A DNA stretch of 64,000 nt from Bufo bufo (Eukaryota; Chordata; Amphibia; Anura; Bufonidae): contig NC_053397.1 of NCBI RefSeq assembly GCF_905171765.1, positions 112,547,295 to 112,611,294 of the forward strand. The letters run 5' to 3'. Made by a program: the position numbers and the translations under genes. The notes below the pieces were generated by a model that was not told the DNA's origin, did no database searches, and worked only from the letters and a program-made list of their open reading frames with translations. Shown piece by piece: positions 40,703 through 52,727 of this stretch. Every line of letters begins with the position of its first letter. Positions within the stretch are counted from its first letter, which is position 1.

Positions 40703-42369
40703 TTAACCCCTTAGGGACGCATGACGTACCGGTACGGCATGTTTCCCGAGTCCTTAAGGACCCATGACGTACCGGTACGTCATGGGTTTAAACCGCGGTT
40801 GCAGCGCGACAGGGGTTAATCGGAACAGGATGCCCGCTGAAATCATTCAGCGGGCATCCTGTCACAACGTCATGTGACCGCCCCCCCCCCCCCCCCGTAT
40901 CGGCGATCGCCGCAAACCGCAGGTCAATTCAGACCTGCAGTTTGCGGCTTTACCTGCGGTTGCGGCGGTGGTCGGCGCTGCCATCGGGTTCCCATGCGGC
41001 TGTGGGGGGGACCCGATGGCATGGAAGGCAGCGCAATGTCTAAGGAAGGCATCGCGCTGCCTTCCGGTGCCGAGCCTGTGAGATCTAGCCCCCTGGATCT
41101 CACAGGCCGGAAGCTGTATGAGTAATACACACTGTATTACTCATACAGCCAATGCATTCCAATACAGAAGTATTGGAATGCATTGTAAAGGATCAGACCC
41201 CCAAAAGTTCAAGTCCCAAAGTGGGACAAAAAATAAAGTAAAAAACAAAGTTGAATAAATAAAGTGGGGGGGAGTATACATATTGGGTATCGCCGCGTCT
41301 GTATCGACCGGCTCTATAAACATTTCACATGACCTAACCCCTCAGATGAACACCGTAAAAAATAAAAACTGTGCTAAATAAAGCATTTTTTGTCACCTTA
41401 CATCACAAAAAGTGTAATAGCAAGTGATCAAAAAGTCACTCACCCCAAAATTGTGCCAATAAAACCGTCATCTCATCCCGCAAAAATCATACCCTACCCA
41501 AGGTAATCGCCCAAAAACTGAAAAAATTATGGCGCTCAGACTATGGAAACACTAAAACATGATTTTTTTTTTTTACTTCAAAAATGAAATCATTGTGTAA
41601 AACTTGCATAAATAAAAAAAAAAGTATACATATTAGGTATCGCCGCATCCGTGACAACCTGGTCTATAAAAATATCACATGATCTAAGCTGTCAGATGAA
41701 TGTTGTAAATAACAAAAAATTAAAATTATTATTATTATTATTATTATTAAAATGGTAAATCTGCCAAAAAAGTGAAATTTTGAAATTGTATCTCTATTTT
41801 CCATTAATTCTTGTGGAACACCTAAAGGGTTAACAAAGTTTGTAAAATCAGTTTTGAATACCTTGAGGGGTGTAGTTTCTAGAATGGGGTCATTTTTGGG
41901 TGTTTTCTATTATGTAAACCTCGCAAAGTGACTTCAGACCTCAACTGGTCCCTAAAAATTGGTTTTTTGAAGATTTGCTTCTAAACTTCTAAGCCTTGTA
42001 ACATCCCCAAAAAATAAAATATCATTCCAAAAATGATCCAAACATGAAGTAGGCCTGTGGGGAATGTAAAGTAATAACTATTTTTGGAGGTTTTACTATG
42101 TATTCTAGAAGTAGAGAAATTGAAACTTGGAAATTTGCAATTTTTTTATTTTTCTTTTGTAAATTTGGTATTTTTTTATAAATAAAAATGATTTTTTTTT
42201 ACTTCATTTTACCAGTGTCATGAAGTACAATATGTGACAAAAAAACAATCTCAGAATGGCCTGGATAAGTGAAAGCGTTTTAAAGTTATCAGCACTTAAA
42301 GTGACACTGGTCAGATTTGCAAAAAGGTGGCCAAGTCCTTAAGGTGAAATAGAGTCCTTAAGGGGTTAA
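40703..42369. mobile_element. TTAA element (CCCCTTAAGGAC family), complete
   Basis: TTAA CCCCTTAGGGACGCATGAC ... AGTCCTTAAGGGG TTAA. Two copies of the palindrome GACGTACCGGTACGKC lie at 40721-40740 and 40764-40783, and a (TAT)n tract is at 41725-41747. The 41.1 kb block (CTGTATGAGTAATACACAC) recurs inverted near 63.83 kb. No transposase. Confidence 0.8.
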
Positions 42370-42374
42370 AGGGT

Positions 42375-42880
42375 TAACAAAGTTGGGGATGGTGTTCTTT
42401 GGGTTGAAGGCTTCTCTTTTTTTTTTACGCCAAATGAAGTAAACCTCATTGTGACCAATCAATTCCATTTTTGTTTCATCTGACCATAACACAGAAGACA
42501 AAAAGTCATCTTCTTTGTCCAGATGAGGTTTTGCAAAGGCCAAGCGAGCTTTTGTATGCCTTATCTGGAGAAGTGGCATGCTCCTTGGTCTGCATTGTGC
42601 AGTGTCCGTTGGATTGTCTACCTTGAGACATTGCCACCAGCAGAGCCCAGATTCGCCAGGATGGCCTTGGTGGTGATCCTTGGATTATTTTTCACCTCTC
42701 TAACTATCCTCTTGGCCAGCACAGGTGTCACTTTTGGCTTCCGACCACGTCCTTTGAGATTTTTCCACAGTGCGGAATTAGCATTCACAGACTTCTTCGC
42801 AGATATCTGGGCTCAAATACGCAATAGTTTTCAAAGGCTCCAACCTTCTCTGTAGGGTCACTTCCTCCTCAGTCATACAC
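42375..42880 (-). pseudogene. Tc1 transposase fragment (element 5)
   Basis: Minus-strand middle part of a Tc1 transposase. The linker region GRGRKPKVTPVLAKRIVREV lies near 42750-42690 and RQTIQRTLH near 42620. Then 42579-42358 reads [35 protein letters not shown] with the first catalytic Asp, and YFIWRKKKREAFNPKN. The frame breaks at least once between the two parts. The second Asp and the Glu are missing because a TTAA element adjoins at 42369. It is a different Tc1 subfamily from those at 4.6, 19.3 and 53.8 kb. Confidence 0.78.
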
Positions 42881-43124
42881 AGAGGGTTGTCTTATTCCTC
42901 CTTGATTATAGCTCAACTGACCTCACCTGTGATCTCCTCAGCTAAAGGGAATACCTGTAGTGGACTAGGGGTGTGGATTGAGAGACTCCCACTACCAACC
43001 TGTCTCCCAGTCCAAAGAAATCCAGCCCATACAACTTTAAACAAAACAATCCCCAGCAAGCTATGCCTTGCTGGAGCAGCACGATTTCTGGATTTCAGTT
43101 ATCTCACCCAGCTATACAGGACCA
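42881..43124. other. Tc1 5' flank and spacer
   Basis: No gene supported. It continues the untranslated side of the Tc1 remnant and then passes into the Helitron-like element near 43125. Confidence 0.4.
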
Positions 43125-44024
43125 CCAGGTGAAATACACCCCCCCACCATACATTTACCGTGCACTTTATCACAGTATGTATGTTCCGAGATCACTCAAA
43201 AACGCAACCATCGATTTCATCGAAACTTGGTATACACATCCCTTGCTACCTGGAAAGAAATCTTGTGGGGGTCACAGCCCTCTGAGATGTGCCATATTAG
43301 CATTTTTGGGAATATCACATGACCTACATGGGCCAATAGAAGCCTGCAGGTCTTTCTTTTCATATCCCAACTGCCATTCACACGGTCACATGTCCCTTAT
43401 CAGCCAATAGAAACTCACAGGTCCTTAGTCTCCACATACAGTTTTACACCAGGTTTCCATAACAACCCAGCCAGGTCCTCTTTAAAGGGGCAGGGCGCTG
43501 TGGATGACACTGTTAAGGGAGCAGAGTGCTGTGGAGGTGACTGTTCAGGGGGCAGGTAGGGAGGCCACCCTTTAAAATATGGAAGTAAAAACCCAGCCAA
43601 TCCGGTTTGGCCACGGCCCCTCCCACTCCGCAGCCGACAGGGATTGAAAAAAATGAAGGTAAAAATCAACTTCTGTCAGCTTCAGGGGTGGGAGGGACAG
43701 TGACTTTCTCCCTGCAGCTCACGCTCAGACAGCACAGTGCTGTTCAAAAGGACATCCCTGCGTGAGATATTCCAAAAAAATGCATTAGCCAATAGAAGCC
43801 TGGTCACTTGACCTTTATCAGCCAATAGAAGCTCGCAGGCCCTTAGTCTCCACATACAGTTTTACACCAGGTTTCCATAACAACCCAGCCATTTTTCTTC
43901 ACTGCTGTAGGTCTGCTTTAAGGGGGCAGGGTACTGTAGATGTCAGTTTCTTTTTTAATGACGTACACAACCATTAAATGAAATAGATGAAATATACCCA
44001 TGCGAAGCCGGGTCCTTCTGCTGG
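43125..44024 (+). mobile_element. Helitron-like element d, non-autonomous
   Basis: The 3' end TACCCATGCGAAGCCGGGTCC TTCTGCTGG followed by T (44021-44024) is a hairpin plus CTRR. The 5' block (CCGAGATCACTCAAAAACGC, ATCGATTTCATCGAAACTTG) is shared, inverted, with element e near 53.65 kb. The block with TTTACACCAGGTTTCCATAAC occurs twice inside. No Rep/helicase gene. Confidence 0.65.
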
Positions 44025-44179
44025 TAGTAAATAATATATAATTTATATAATAACAATAAAAGGCCTTACTATATTGAGAATAGTGTCTTTTGTTCTTAGA
44101 AACCTAAAACCTATTACTGGTTTATTCATAGGCACAATACATGATTGTAAAGAAACCAGCAATATTTATACGCTTTTTA

Positions 44180-44275
44180 AGTAACATAGTACATAACATA
44201 GTAACATAGTACATAAGGCCAAAAAAACCTTTGTCCATCCAGTTCGGCCTGTTATCCCATCCAGTTCGGCCTGTT
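44180..44275. repeat. Interspersed repeat with (ACATAGTA)n end
   Basis: AACATAGTAACATAGTACAT then AAGGCC...TTTGTCCATCCAGTTCGGCC. The longer copy is at 46513-46690. Possibly a LINE 3' end; class not proven. Confidence 0.6.
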
Positions 44276-44320
44276 AGAAACATTTATTCTCAATATAAGA
44301 ATATAGACTTTTATTATGGC

Positions 44321-44928
44321 TTGAAGGGATTCTGTCACCAAGTTTTGTGCTATAGAGCTGCGGACATGCACGGCTAGATCGCCGCTAGCATGTCCGCAAT
44401 ATACCTGTCCTATAGGGCTGTGTGCTTTTATTTTCTTTAAAAAAGGGTTTTAGAGATATGTAAATTTAGTCTTGTATGTGTCCAAGGGGCTGTACTAACC
44501 TTCCTGGAGCCCAGCCACGCCCGCCTGTGAAGGAGCCCAGCACCGCCTATGTCCTCCGAATCTCCTCCTTTCATCAACGATAGATTGCCGTAATCTCGCG
44601 ATGCGCAGTGTCGGTATAGTGTTCCTTCCCTGTGCTGGCATCAGCCTCAGGGAAAGAACTGCGCATGTGCGAGCTCGCGGCAATCTATCGTTGATGAAAG
44701 GAGGAGATTCGGAGGACATAAGCGGTGCTGGGCTCCAGGAAGGTTAGTACAGCCCCTTGGACACATACAAGACTAATTTACATATCTCTAAAACCCCTTT
44801 TTTTTTTTTTTTTTTTTATAAAAGCACACAGCCCTATAGGACAGGTATATTGCGGACATGCTAGCGGCGATCTAGATGTGCATGTCCGCAGCTCTATAGC
44901 CCAAAACTTGGTGACAGAATCCCTTTAA
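44321..44928. mobile_element. Foldback MITE, AGGGATTCTGTCACC family
   Basis: Starts TTGA AGGGATTCTGTCACCAAG and ends CTTGGTGACAGAATCCCT TTAA. The arms carry GCGGACATGC / GCATGTCCGC and meet near 44640 around CTTTCATCAACGATAGATTG. Same ends as 9156-10056. Confidence 0.78.
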
Positions 44929-45196
44929 ACATGGAAGAAGAAGAAAAATCTGTCAATCAAGGGGAGGGGTGAATGTGCAGAGCACAGGGGGGGTGTTACA
45001 AAGCAGTGCTCGAATGATTCAGCCCCGGCTCCGGGTGCTCCAACGTGCTCATTTGCATATGAATAAAAACTTAGATATCTCTGCAGCTGTTCAGTACACA
45101 GACAAAACAAAGGCATTGTTTTAATCAACCTGATGAGCTGTAGCAGGTAGCATGCCGGGTTTAATAGGGGTTGATCCTGGTGACAGAGCCGCTTTA
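44929..45196. mobile_element. Half of a related MITE
   Basis: Ends GATCCTGGTGACAGAGCCGC TTTAA; only one arm is present. No gene. Confidence 0.45.
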
Positions 45197-45612
45197 AGGA
45201 GTTAAAGGCATCTATGACACTTGTACAGGCATTATTGTGACTTCTGCTTGAAATAGATCACTGTGTGTAATGAATATGAGTTTCACTTTGAATTTAATTA
45301 CTGAAATAAATTAACTTTTCAATGATATTCTAATTTATTGAGATGCATCTGTATATCTCCTAATGTGAAGATAATGCCATGATCGGAAGATTGTCAAGAA
45401 GGAAAGCTTCCCTCCTGACAATCACCTGCTTATCAGCAAAAGAGTCCGCTGCTATTACATGCAGTGATCTCCGCCAGAGTATGGGGAGGAGCGATTGTTA
45501 TGCCACTGTTCGTCCCCATACTGACTAGTTTGCCTGCAGCAGATTGTGATTAGACAGCACGATCTGCCACTGGCAAACAATGATTTTTAAACATGCTTGA
45601 AAATCTGGATAA
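45197..45612. other. Old repeat fragments, no gene seen
   Basis: 45240-45355 resembles an A/T-rich transposon end (AATTTATTGAGATGCATCTG). 45360-45600 contains the inverted pair TGTCAAGAAGGAAAG / CTCCTGACA-type arms of an undetermined MITE. Confidence 0.35.
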
Positions 45613-46202
45613 GGCCTCATGCACACGGCTGGTGCAGCACCTGAGGGGTTAATTGTGCGGATCACAGCCCCCTGTAAGAGATCGGGTGCTGCCAGGAAGC
45701 AGGGGGCAGTTATTACACAGTTCTCAGTATATTCTAACTTTAAGCGTCCCCATCACTATGGGAACGCCTCTGTGTTAGAATATACTGTCGGATCTGAGTT
45801 TCACGATCTAACTCAAATCCGATGGTATATTCGAACATAGAGGCGTTTCCATGGTGATGGGGACGCTTCAAGGTAAAATATACCATCGGATTGGAGAAAA
45901 CTCCGATCCGATGGTGTAATAGGGACTCCTGACTTTACATTTAAAGTCAATGGGGGACGGATCTGTTTGCAATTGCACCATATTGTGTCAACTTCAAACG
46001 GATCCGTCCCCATTGACTTGCATTGTAAGTCAGGACGGATCCGTTTGGGTCCGCACGACCAGGCGGACACCAAAACGACTTTTTCCTTCATGTCCGTGGA
46101 TCCTCCAAAAATCAAGGAAGACCCACGGAAGAAAAAACTGACACGGATCACGGAACCCGTTTTTGCGGACCGCAAAAAAAAAATGGTCGTGTGCATGAGG
46201 CC
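45613..46202. mobile_element. Shortened copy of the 20.7-22.6 kb palindromic MITE
   Basis: TAA GGCCTCATGCACACGGCTGG ... AATGGTCGTGTGCATGAGGCC. It shares GCAGCACCTGAGGGGTTAA, AGTATATTCTAAC and GGATCCGTCCCCATTGACTT with that element. Confidence 0.75.
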
Positions 46203-46235
46203 TAAGATTCTGATTTTGTTGGAAAGCTGACAGTC

Positions 46236-47417
46236 TTAGGCCTCTTTCACACGGGCGTCGCGTGTGAGGGCCGGACAAGATGTGGGTGCGTTGCGGGAAA
46301 ATGCGCGAAAATGAGCGTTTTAATACGTTTTGCACACGCGTGAGAAAAATCGGCATGTTTGGTACCCAGACCCGAACCCGGACTTCTTCACAGAAGTTCG
46401 GTTTTGGGTTAGGTGTTGTGTAGATTTTATTTTTCCCTTATAACATGGTTATAAGGGAAAATGATAGCATTCTTAATACAGAATACTAAGTAAATATAAT
46501 TTACTTAGCATTACATAGTAACATAGTACATAAGGCCGAAAAAAGACATTTGTCCATCCAGTTCGGCCTGTCATCCTGCAAGTTGATCCAGAGGAAGGCC
46601 AAAAAAACCCTGTGAGGTAGAAGCCAATTTTCCTCACTTTAGGGGAATAAAAAATTCCTTCCCGACTCCAATCAGGCAATCAGAATAACTCAGAATGCTA
46701 TTATTTTCCCTTATAACCATGCTAAGTAAATTATATATTTTTTAAATATTAAACTCACCTCATCCACTTGTTCGCGCAGCCCAGCTTGTCGTCTTTCTTC
46801 TTCTTTGAGGACCTGGGAGGAAAAGGACCTTTGACGCCACTGCGCTCAGCACATGGTCCATCACCATGGTGATGGACCATGTGACGAACCTTGTGATGAG
46901 TGCAGTGACGTCACCAAAGGTCCTCTTCCTCCCAGGTCCTCGAAGAAGAAAGAAGACCAGCCGGGCTGCGCGAACAAGTGGATGAGGCCAGTTTAATATT
47001 GAAAAAATATATAAAAATTAACCCCTCCATCCCTAATTTACTTAGCATTCTGTATTAAGAATGCTATTATTTTCCCTTTATAACCGTGTTATAAGGGAAA
47101 ATAATAAAGATCGGGTCCCCATCCCGATCGTCTTTTAGCAATCATGCGTGAAAATCTCACAGCATCCGCACTTGCTTGCGGATGCTTGCGATTTTCACGC
47201 AGCCCCATTCCCTTTTTTATGGTGCCTGCGTTGCGTGAAAAACGCACAATATAGAGCTTGCTGCAATTTTCACACAACGTACAAGTGATGTGTGAAAATC
47301 ACCGCTCATGTGCACAGCCGCATTGGAGTGAATAGGTCCGGATTCAGTGCGGGTGCAATGCTTTCACCTCACAAATTGCACCCGCGTGGAATTCTCGTTT
47401 GTGTGAAAGGGGCCTTA
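46236..47417. mobile_element. TTA MITE (Harbinger-like) 1 of a run of three
   Basis: TTA GGCCTCTTTCACACGGGCG ... CGTTTGTGTGAAAGGGGCC TTA. Arms include TTTTCCCTTATAAC and CGCGCAGCCCAGC words. It is interrupted by the (ACATAGTA)n repeat at 46513-46690. Confidence 0.75.
46513..46690. repeat. Interspersed repeat with (ACATAGTA)n end, longer copy
   Basis: ACATAGTAACATAGTACAT then AAGGCCGAAAAAAGACATTT and on to CCCGACTCCAATCAGGCAAT. Inserted in the MITE arm. Type not proven; LINE or SINE 3' end suspected. Confidence 0.6.
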
Positions 47418-47713
47418 GGGCTCATTCAGACGGCCGTATGCTGTCCGCAAAAAATGCGGATCAGTTTTTTTTGCAGACAGTTCAGCATGTCTGCAAAAAA
47501 CGGATTGCATTCCGTTTTTTTGCTGATCCTTAGACTTCAATAGGGCCATGTCCTGATTTTCACTGACCAGTATAGGACATGTTTTTAAATTTTTTGCTGA
47601 GCCATGCAATGGAAGAAAAGGGCCCCATAGAAGTGAATGGGACAGCATCTAATCCGCAAAAAAACAGATCCGCATTTTTGCGGACAGCATACGGCCGTCT
47701 GAATGAGCCCTTA
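47415..47713. mobile_element. TTA MITE 2 of the run
   Basis: TTA GGGCTCATTCAGACGGCCGT ... ACGGCCGTCTGAATGAGCCC TTA: a 299-bp foldback with perfect-looking ends of about 28 bases. Confidence 0.85.
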
Positions 47714-48151
47714 GTCTACTTTCACACTTGCGTTTTGGCTTTCTGTTTGTGAGATCCGTTCAGGGCTCTCGCAAGCGGTCCAAAACGGGTCAGTTTGCAT
47801 TCTGAATGGCAAAGGATACACTCAGAATGCATCAGTTTAGTCTCCATTCCGCTTTTGAGGCGGACACCAAGACGCTGCTTGCAGTGTTTTGGTGTCCGTC
47901 TGATGAAACTGAGCCAAACGGATCCGTCCTGGCACACAATGTAAGTGAATGGGGACTGATCAGTTTTCACTGACACAATAGAAAATGGATCCGTCCTCCA
48001 TTGACTTTCAGTGGTGTTCAAGATAGATCCGTCTTGGCTATGTTAAAGATAATTCAAACGCATCCGTTCTGAACGATACAGACTGTTGTATTATCTGAAC
48101 GGATCCGTCCATGATGGATCCGCACAAAACGCGAGTGTGAAAGTAGCCTTA
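47711..48151. mobile_element. TTA MITE 3 of the run
   Basis: TTA GTCTACTTTCACACTTGCG ... CGCGAGTGTGAAAGTAGCC TTA. Arms carry GGATCCGTC-type words and meet near 47935. Confidence 0.8.
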
Positions 48152-49065
48152 GAGCTGTATTACACTGGTAGATTGTCTGCCAGGTCATCGCTAACGAGCG
48201 TTCATAGTAACGCTAAATCGTGCAGGGCAAAGGCATTATTAGGAGTTCCTGACGAACCAGGCTCTCCATGGGGCTGCCAGGAAGCCTGGTGACGTCACCA
48301 AACACACCTTCCATTGACAATGAATGGGGACAAAACTGAAGCGTTTTTTTCCCCCCGGTATTGAGCCCCTATGGGGGTAGTTTCACACTTGCGGCAGAGG
48401 ATTCTGGCAGGCAGTTCAGATCACTATCAACCCACCTACCTAATGAACCCTATCTCATTCACTAATCTAATATCATGCTAGAGATGTCCCGGCCACTTCA
48501 ATACTCGTTTCACATATTGCTTCATCAGGAGGTATGGGCCAGATCGAACTAGTGGGCGTTATAAACTAACATGTACTAATCGGAAGTTCAGTTGGGAGAT
48601 CACATGTGAAAGCAGTTGGTACATGCTAGTTTATAACGCCGTTCAGGCTTGGACTGGCACACAGAGATACAGGTGAATCCCCAGGTGGGCACCTAGTCTC
48701 CCTCCCCCTGCACAAGTGGCACATAACACAGTAGACTTACTGCTCTTCATACCTATAATCAATGTACAGCACCTCAACCAGCCTATGTTCATATAAAAAA
48801 CTTGATAGATTATTAAATAAACTACCCAGTGTATTATAGACACGATCAGAGCTGAGATGACTTCTAGGAATAGAGGAAAGCTACCAGTGTCCTCTTTTCC
48901 CCAGGACCTACCGTCTTAAAGTTGCTGCAGGGACCCCCAGATTCCGTTATCTGGTAGCATCTTGCTTTTGTGTGAGCAGGTCATATTTGAATGTATCTGT
49001 ACGGTGGGCCCTAGGCACCCCAGTCAGACACTGACGCCATTATACTATGTCTTAGTGATGTCTGC
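48152..49065. other. Mixed repeat fragments, no gene seen
   Basis: 48152-48330 is the start of another TTA-type MITE plus a fragment of the 5.9-kb MITE (CATGGGGCTGCCAGGAAGCC). 48370-48430 is one end of a TTTCACACTTGCG MITE. 48480-48640 holds a hammerhead-like core and the inverted pair GGCGTTATAAACTA / TAGTTTATAACGCC. The rest is unassigned. Confidence 0.45.
48507..48528 (-). ncRNA. Hammerhead-like core with canonical CTGATGA and GAAAC boxes
   Basis: Minus strand: CTGATGA (48528-48522), a 10-base segment AGCAATATGT able to form a 3-base-pair stem, then GAAAC (48511-48507). It lies beside the inverted pair at 48565-48640. The boxes match the hammerhead consensus; a cleavage site was not established. 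Confidence 0.4.
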
Positions 49066-50011
49066 TTAACCCCTTAAGGACTCAGCCCTATTTCACCTTA
49101 AGGACTTGGCCATTTTTTTGCAAATCTGACCAGTGTCACTTTATGTGGTGATAACTTTAAAACGCTTTGACTTATCCAGGCCATTCTGAGAGGTTTTTTT
49201 TGTCACATTTTGTACTTCATGACACTGGTAAAATGGAGTAAAAAAAAATCATTAGTATTTCTAAAAAAATACCAAATTTACCAAAATTGTGGAAAAATTT
49301 GCAAATTTCCAAGTTTCAATTTCTCTACTTCTATAATACATAGTAATACCTCCAAAAATAGCTATTAGTTTACATTCCCCATATGTCTACTTCATGTTTG
49401 GATCATTTTGGGAATGCCATTTAATTTTTTGGGGCCGTTACAAGGCTTAGAAGTTTAGATGCAAATCTTAAACATTTTCAGAAATTTTCAAAAACCCACT
49501 TTTTAGGGACCAGTTCAGGTCTGAAGTCACTTTGTGAGGCTTACATAATAGAAACCACCCAAAAGTGACCCCATTCTAGAAACTACACCCCTCAAGGTAT
49601 TCAAAACTGATTTTACAAACATTATTAACCCTTTAGGTGTTCCCCAAGAGTTGATGGCAAATGGAGATGAAATTTCAATTTTCTGACACTGATTCAACCG
49701 CTCGGCCATCCTGAAAATAGACGGGGGGGGGGGGGGGGGGGGGAAGATCAGAAACTTGCATAAGCGCTAAAAACCGCAGGTCTGAATTGACCTGTGGTTT
49801 GTAGCGATCGGCAATGCGGGGGGGGGTCACAGGACCCTCCTAGGCATTGTCACAGGGTGCCTGCTGAATGATTTCAACAGGCACCCTGTTCCGATCACTG
49901 CCGGCCGTGCGGCAGTGATCAAAACTACACAGGACGTACCGGTACGCCCTGGGTCCTTAAGGACTCGGGAAACAGGACGTACCGGTACGTCCTAAGTCAT
50001 TAAGGGGTTAA
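49066..50011. mobile_element. TTAA element (CCCCTTAAGGAC family), complete
   Basis: TTAA CCCCTTAAGGACTCAG ... GACTTAGGACG-type end CATTAAGGGG TTAA. Palindromes GACGTACCGGTACG recur at about 49931-49946 and 49976-49991. A G run of about 20 bases (49722-49743) is likely unstable. Confidence 0.82.
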
Positions 50012-50092
50012 TTGTATATGAATATGACGGCACTCGTCAATGATGCTTTAATATGTCTTGGTTTTATTAAAGGCCCTCCATGACAGACAAGA

Positions 50093-50591
50093 TTAAAGGG
50101 AACCTGTCATAAATTTTATGCTGACCTCCCTGAGGGCAGCATAAAATAGTGACAGAAATGCTGATGTCAGCGGTGTGTCACTTATGAGCTAAAAATAAGC
50201 GGTTGCTGAGAACCAGCATCTTAATCATTGCAGTCCAGGCCTTGAAAAGAGTCAAATCTACCTGAGAAGAGTCCTGGTTATCCATAATCTCCTGCTCTCT
50301 CTCCTGCTCTCAGCTGATGATTGTCAGTTCTCTCCTAGAGAGAAAGGGAGGAAACTAGGTAGAAATCTGTCAGTCAGGTGGGCAGGGAGAGCAGGAATTC
50401 ATGAATAACCAGGACTCTTCTCAGGTGGCCGGGACTCTTTTCCAGGCCCAGTCTGCAATGATTGTGATGTTGGTTCTCAGCAACCACTTACGTTTAACTT
50501 AGAAATGACAGACCGCTGAAATCAATTAATTTGTCTCTACTTTAGGTTAGTTAGTATGAGCAGCATAAAGTTGATGACAGGTTCCCTTTAA
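50093..50591. mobile_element. TTAA MITE, AGGGAACCTGTCAT ends
   Basis: TTAA AGGGAACCTGTCAT ... ATGACAGGTTCCCT TTAA, a 499-bp foldback with inverted arms (GGTTGCTGAGAACCA / TGGTTCTCAGCAACC). Confidence 0.88.
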
Positions 50592-50738
50592 TAGGCCTCA
50601 ATTATGAGTGCTGTGGTATCTATATACATTTACGATTTGAGCACCACATCATATCCCATGGTGCTGACCAGTCGCTTCTAGTATTACTGATGTCTGCTGG
50701 CCTGCTATTGTATTAGATCTAATTTTGCCTGTATGTTT

Positions 50739-51130
50739 TTAAAGGGTAACCGTTATGTTTTCATAAAAAAATCTATTTTAGCATATGTTACTGCTGCAGC
50801 AGCACTATGCATAAAGCAATCTTTAGTTTCTTCACATACCACTGTTTTCCTTGAGTTTTTCCCTTTGTTACGGCTGTTTAAACATTTACAATATGAGGAG
50901 TTGAGGACCTTCTCAAGCTGGCTCCTTTGCCAGTTCTCTGAGGCCAAAACTGCTTTCCCTCACTTCCCATACACACTTGTTGTAGCCAGCAGCTCCCTGC
51001 CAGTCAATCAGATAGGATTACTGATAGAAACGCCTTCTCACTCTGACGCCTAATGCAGGCATGCAGTGTGGAGGACCGCCCCTCTGTCGTCTTAAACTAG
51101 CAAATAAATAAAATTACAATTACCCTTTAA
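50739..51130. mobile_element. TTAA MITE, AGGGTAA ends
   Basis: TTAA AGGGTAACCGTTATG ... ACAATTACCCT TTAA, 392 bp. The short inverted ends and TTAA suggest piggyBac-type mobilisation. The reading at 50733-51053 is not a supported gene. Confidence 0.65.
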
Positions 51131-51188
51131 TTATAATTAAACTAGCAGAAGGACCAGGCTTCACGCGGGTATATTTCATCTATTTCAT

Positions 51189-51916
51189 TTAAAGGGAGTC
51201 TGTCACCTACATAACATGTTTTAAACTGATGATATAGCTCTGTGGGAGGCAGATCCATAACACTGATGGTACCCATGTTTAGTTTTTCAGAGCCTCCAAA
51301 GTACCTAAAATAACGTTTTAAAAATATGCAAATTACCTATCGCAAGTGCCCAGGGGCGGAGAGTGTGCTGCAAGTGCCCAGTGCTCCCCGCCTTACTTGC
51401 TCCTGACTCCTCCCCTCTGTATCGTCCGGCCAGCCCTGTATCCTTGCGGCGTCATTCTCGTCTCCATTCATAATCTAGAGCCTGTGCGCTTAACTGCCAG
51501 TGTACATAACTAGCGCATGCGCACGGCATATCAGTATGCCTCTGCCCACAGTGGGCAATGTACTGCACATGCCCGGACCCGGCGGTGAAGCGAACAGGCA
51601 CTGGATTATGAATGGAGACTGCCTTCTCACTATTTACCGCAGGCCCAGTGACGTCACGACTAGTATCACTGGCCTGGGTGGGGCTAAGCTCTGTTCACTT
51701 GAATGGAGCTTAGCCCCGCCCAGGCCAGTGATACTAGTCGTGACGTCACTGGGCCAGTGGTAAACAGCGAGAAGGCCGCAGCGCTGCTGGAGCGCCGCTG
51801 CCATCTCAAACAGCTGATTGGCGGGGGTCCCGGGTGTCGGACCCCTACCGATCAGAAGCTGGTGATCTATCCAGAGGATAGATCATCAGTTTAAACAAAG
51901 TGCAGAACCCCTTTAA
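51189..51916. mobile_element. Foldback insertion in Helitron-like element e
   Basis: TTAA AGGGAGTCTGTCACC at the left and GAACCCC TTTAA at the right do not match each other, so this may be composite. A strong palindrome lies at 51646-51754 (CCCAGTGACGTCACGACTAG / CTAGTCGTGACGTCACTGGG). Confidence 0.5.
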
Positions 51917-52499
51917 CAGTGATTTCACCAACACCCGTCCCCTTAACAGTGGCCTCTACAGCAATCTGCCACTTGACATTGACCTCCATAACTGTGACCT
52001 CCACAGCAGCCGGCCCCTAGGGTGGCCATCGGTCTGGTTTTAGGCAGGACAGTCCTGCTTTCAGACTCCCTGTCCTCCATCCGACGCAGCTTCAGGACGG
52101 ACACAGGGATTTTCTTTTGAACAGCTCACTCTGACAGCAGCACAGTGCTGCGTGAGCTGCAGGGAGAAGGTCACCCTACCTCCCACCCCTGCAGCTGACA
52201 GAAGTTGATTTTTACCTTCATTTTTTCAATCCCTGTCAGCTGCAGAGTGGAAGAGGGCTTGACCAGATCGGGGTCATGGCTTAAAAACTCAGCCCCCAGG
52301 ATCTGTTAAGTTCTTCTTTTGAGGGTGACCTGAATAACCACTCTACCTGCCCCCTGAACTGTGACCTCCACAGCACTCCACTCCCTTAACAGTGTCAAAC
52401 ATAACGCCCTGCCCCTTTTAAAGCTGACCTGCAGCAGTGAAGAAAAATGCTATATCTCTATATATCTATCTACTGTATAGCAATACTTAGAGATATATA

Positions 52500-52680
52500 G
52501 ATGTAGCAGAGCTGGGTGTGCTGGGGCAGCGATCATATATAGAGATCTAGTAGAGCTGAGTGTGCTGGTGCAGCTGTCATGTGTATTAGATGTAGCAGGG
52601 CTGAGTGTGCTGGGACAGCTGTCATATAGAGATATAGCAGTGCTGGGTGTGTTGGGGCAGCTGTCATGTGTATAGATGTA
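52500..52680. repeat. Tandem repeat of about 45-55 bp, four copies
   Basis: Unit GTAGCAGAGCTGGGTGTGCT plus GGGGCAGCTGTCATGTG with diverged spacers. Confidence 0.75.
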
Positions 52681-52727
52681 CACTTGGCCAGCTATAACAG
52701 TAGAAGTCTCATATTTTTTCAGTCATT

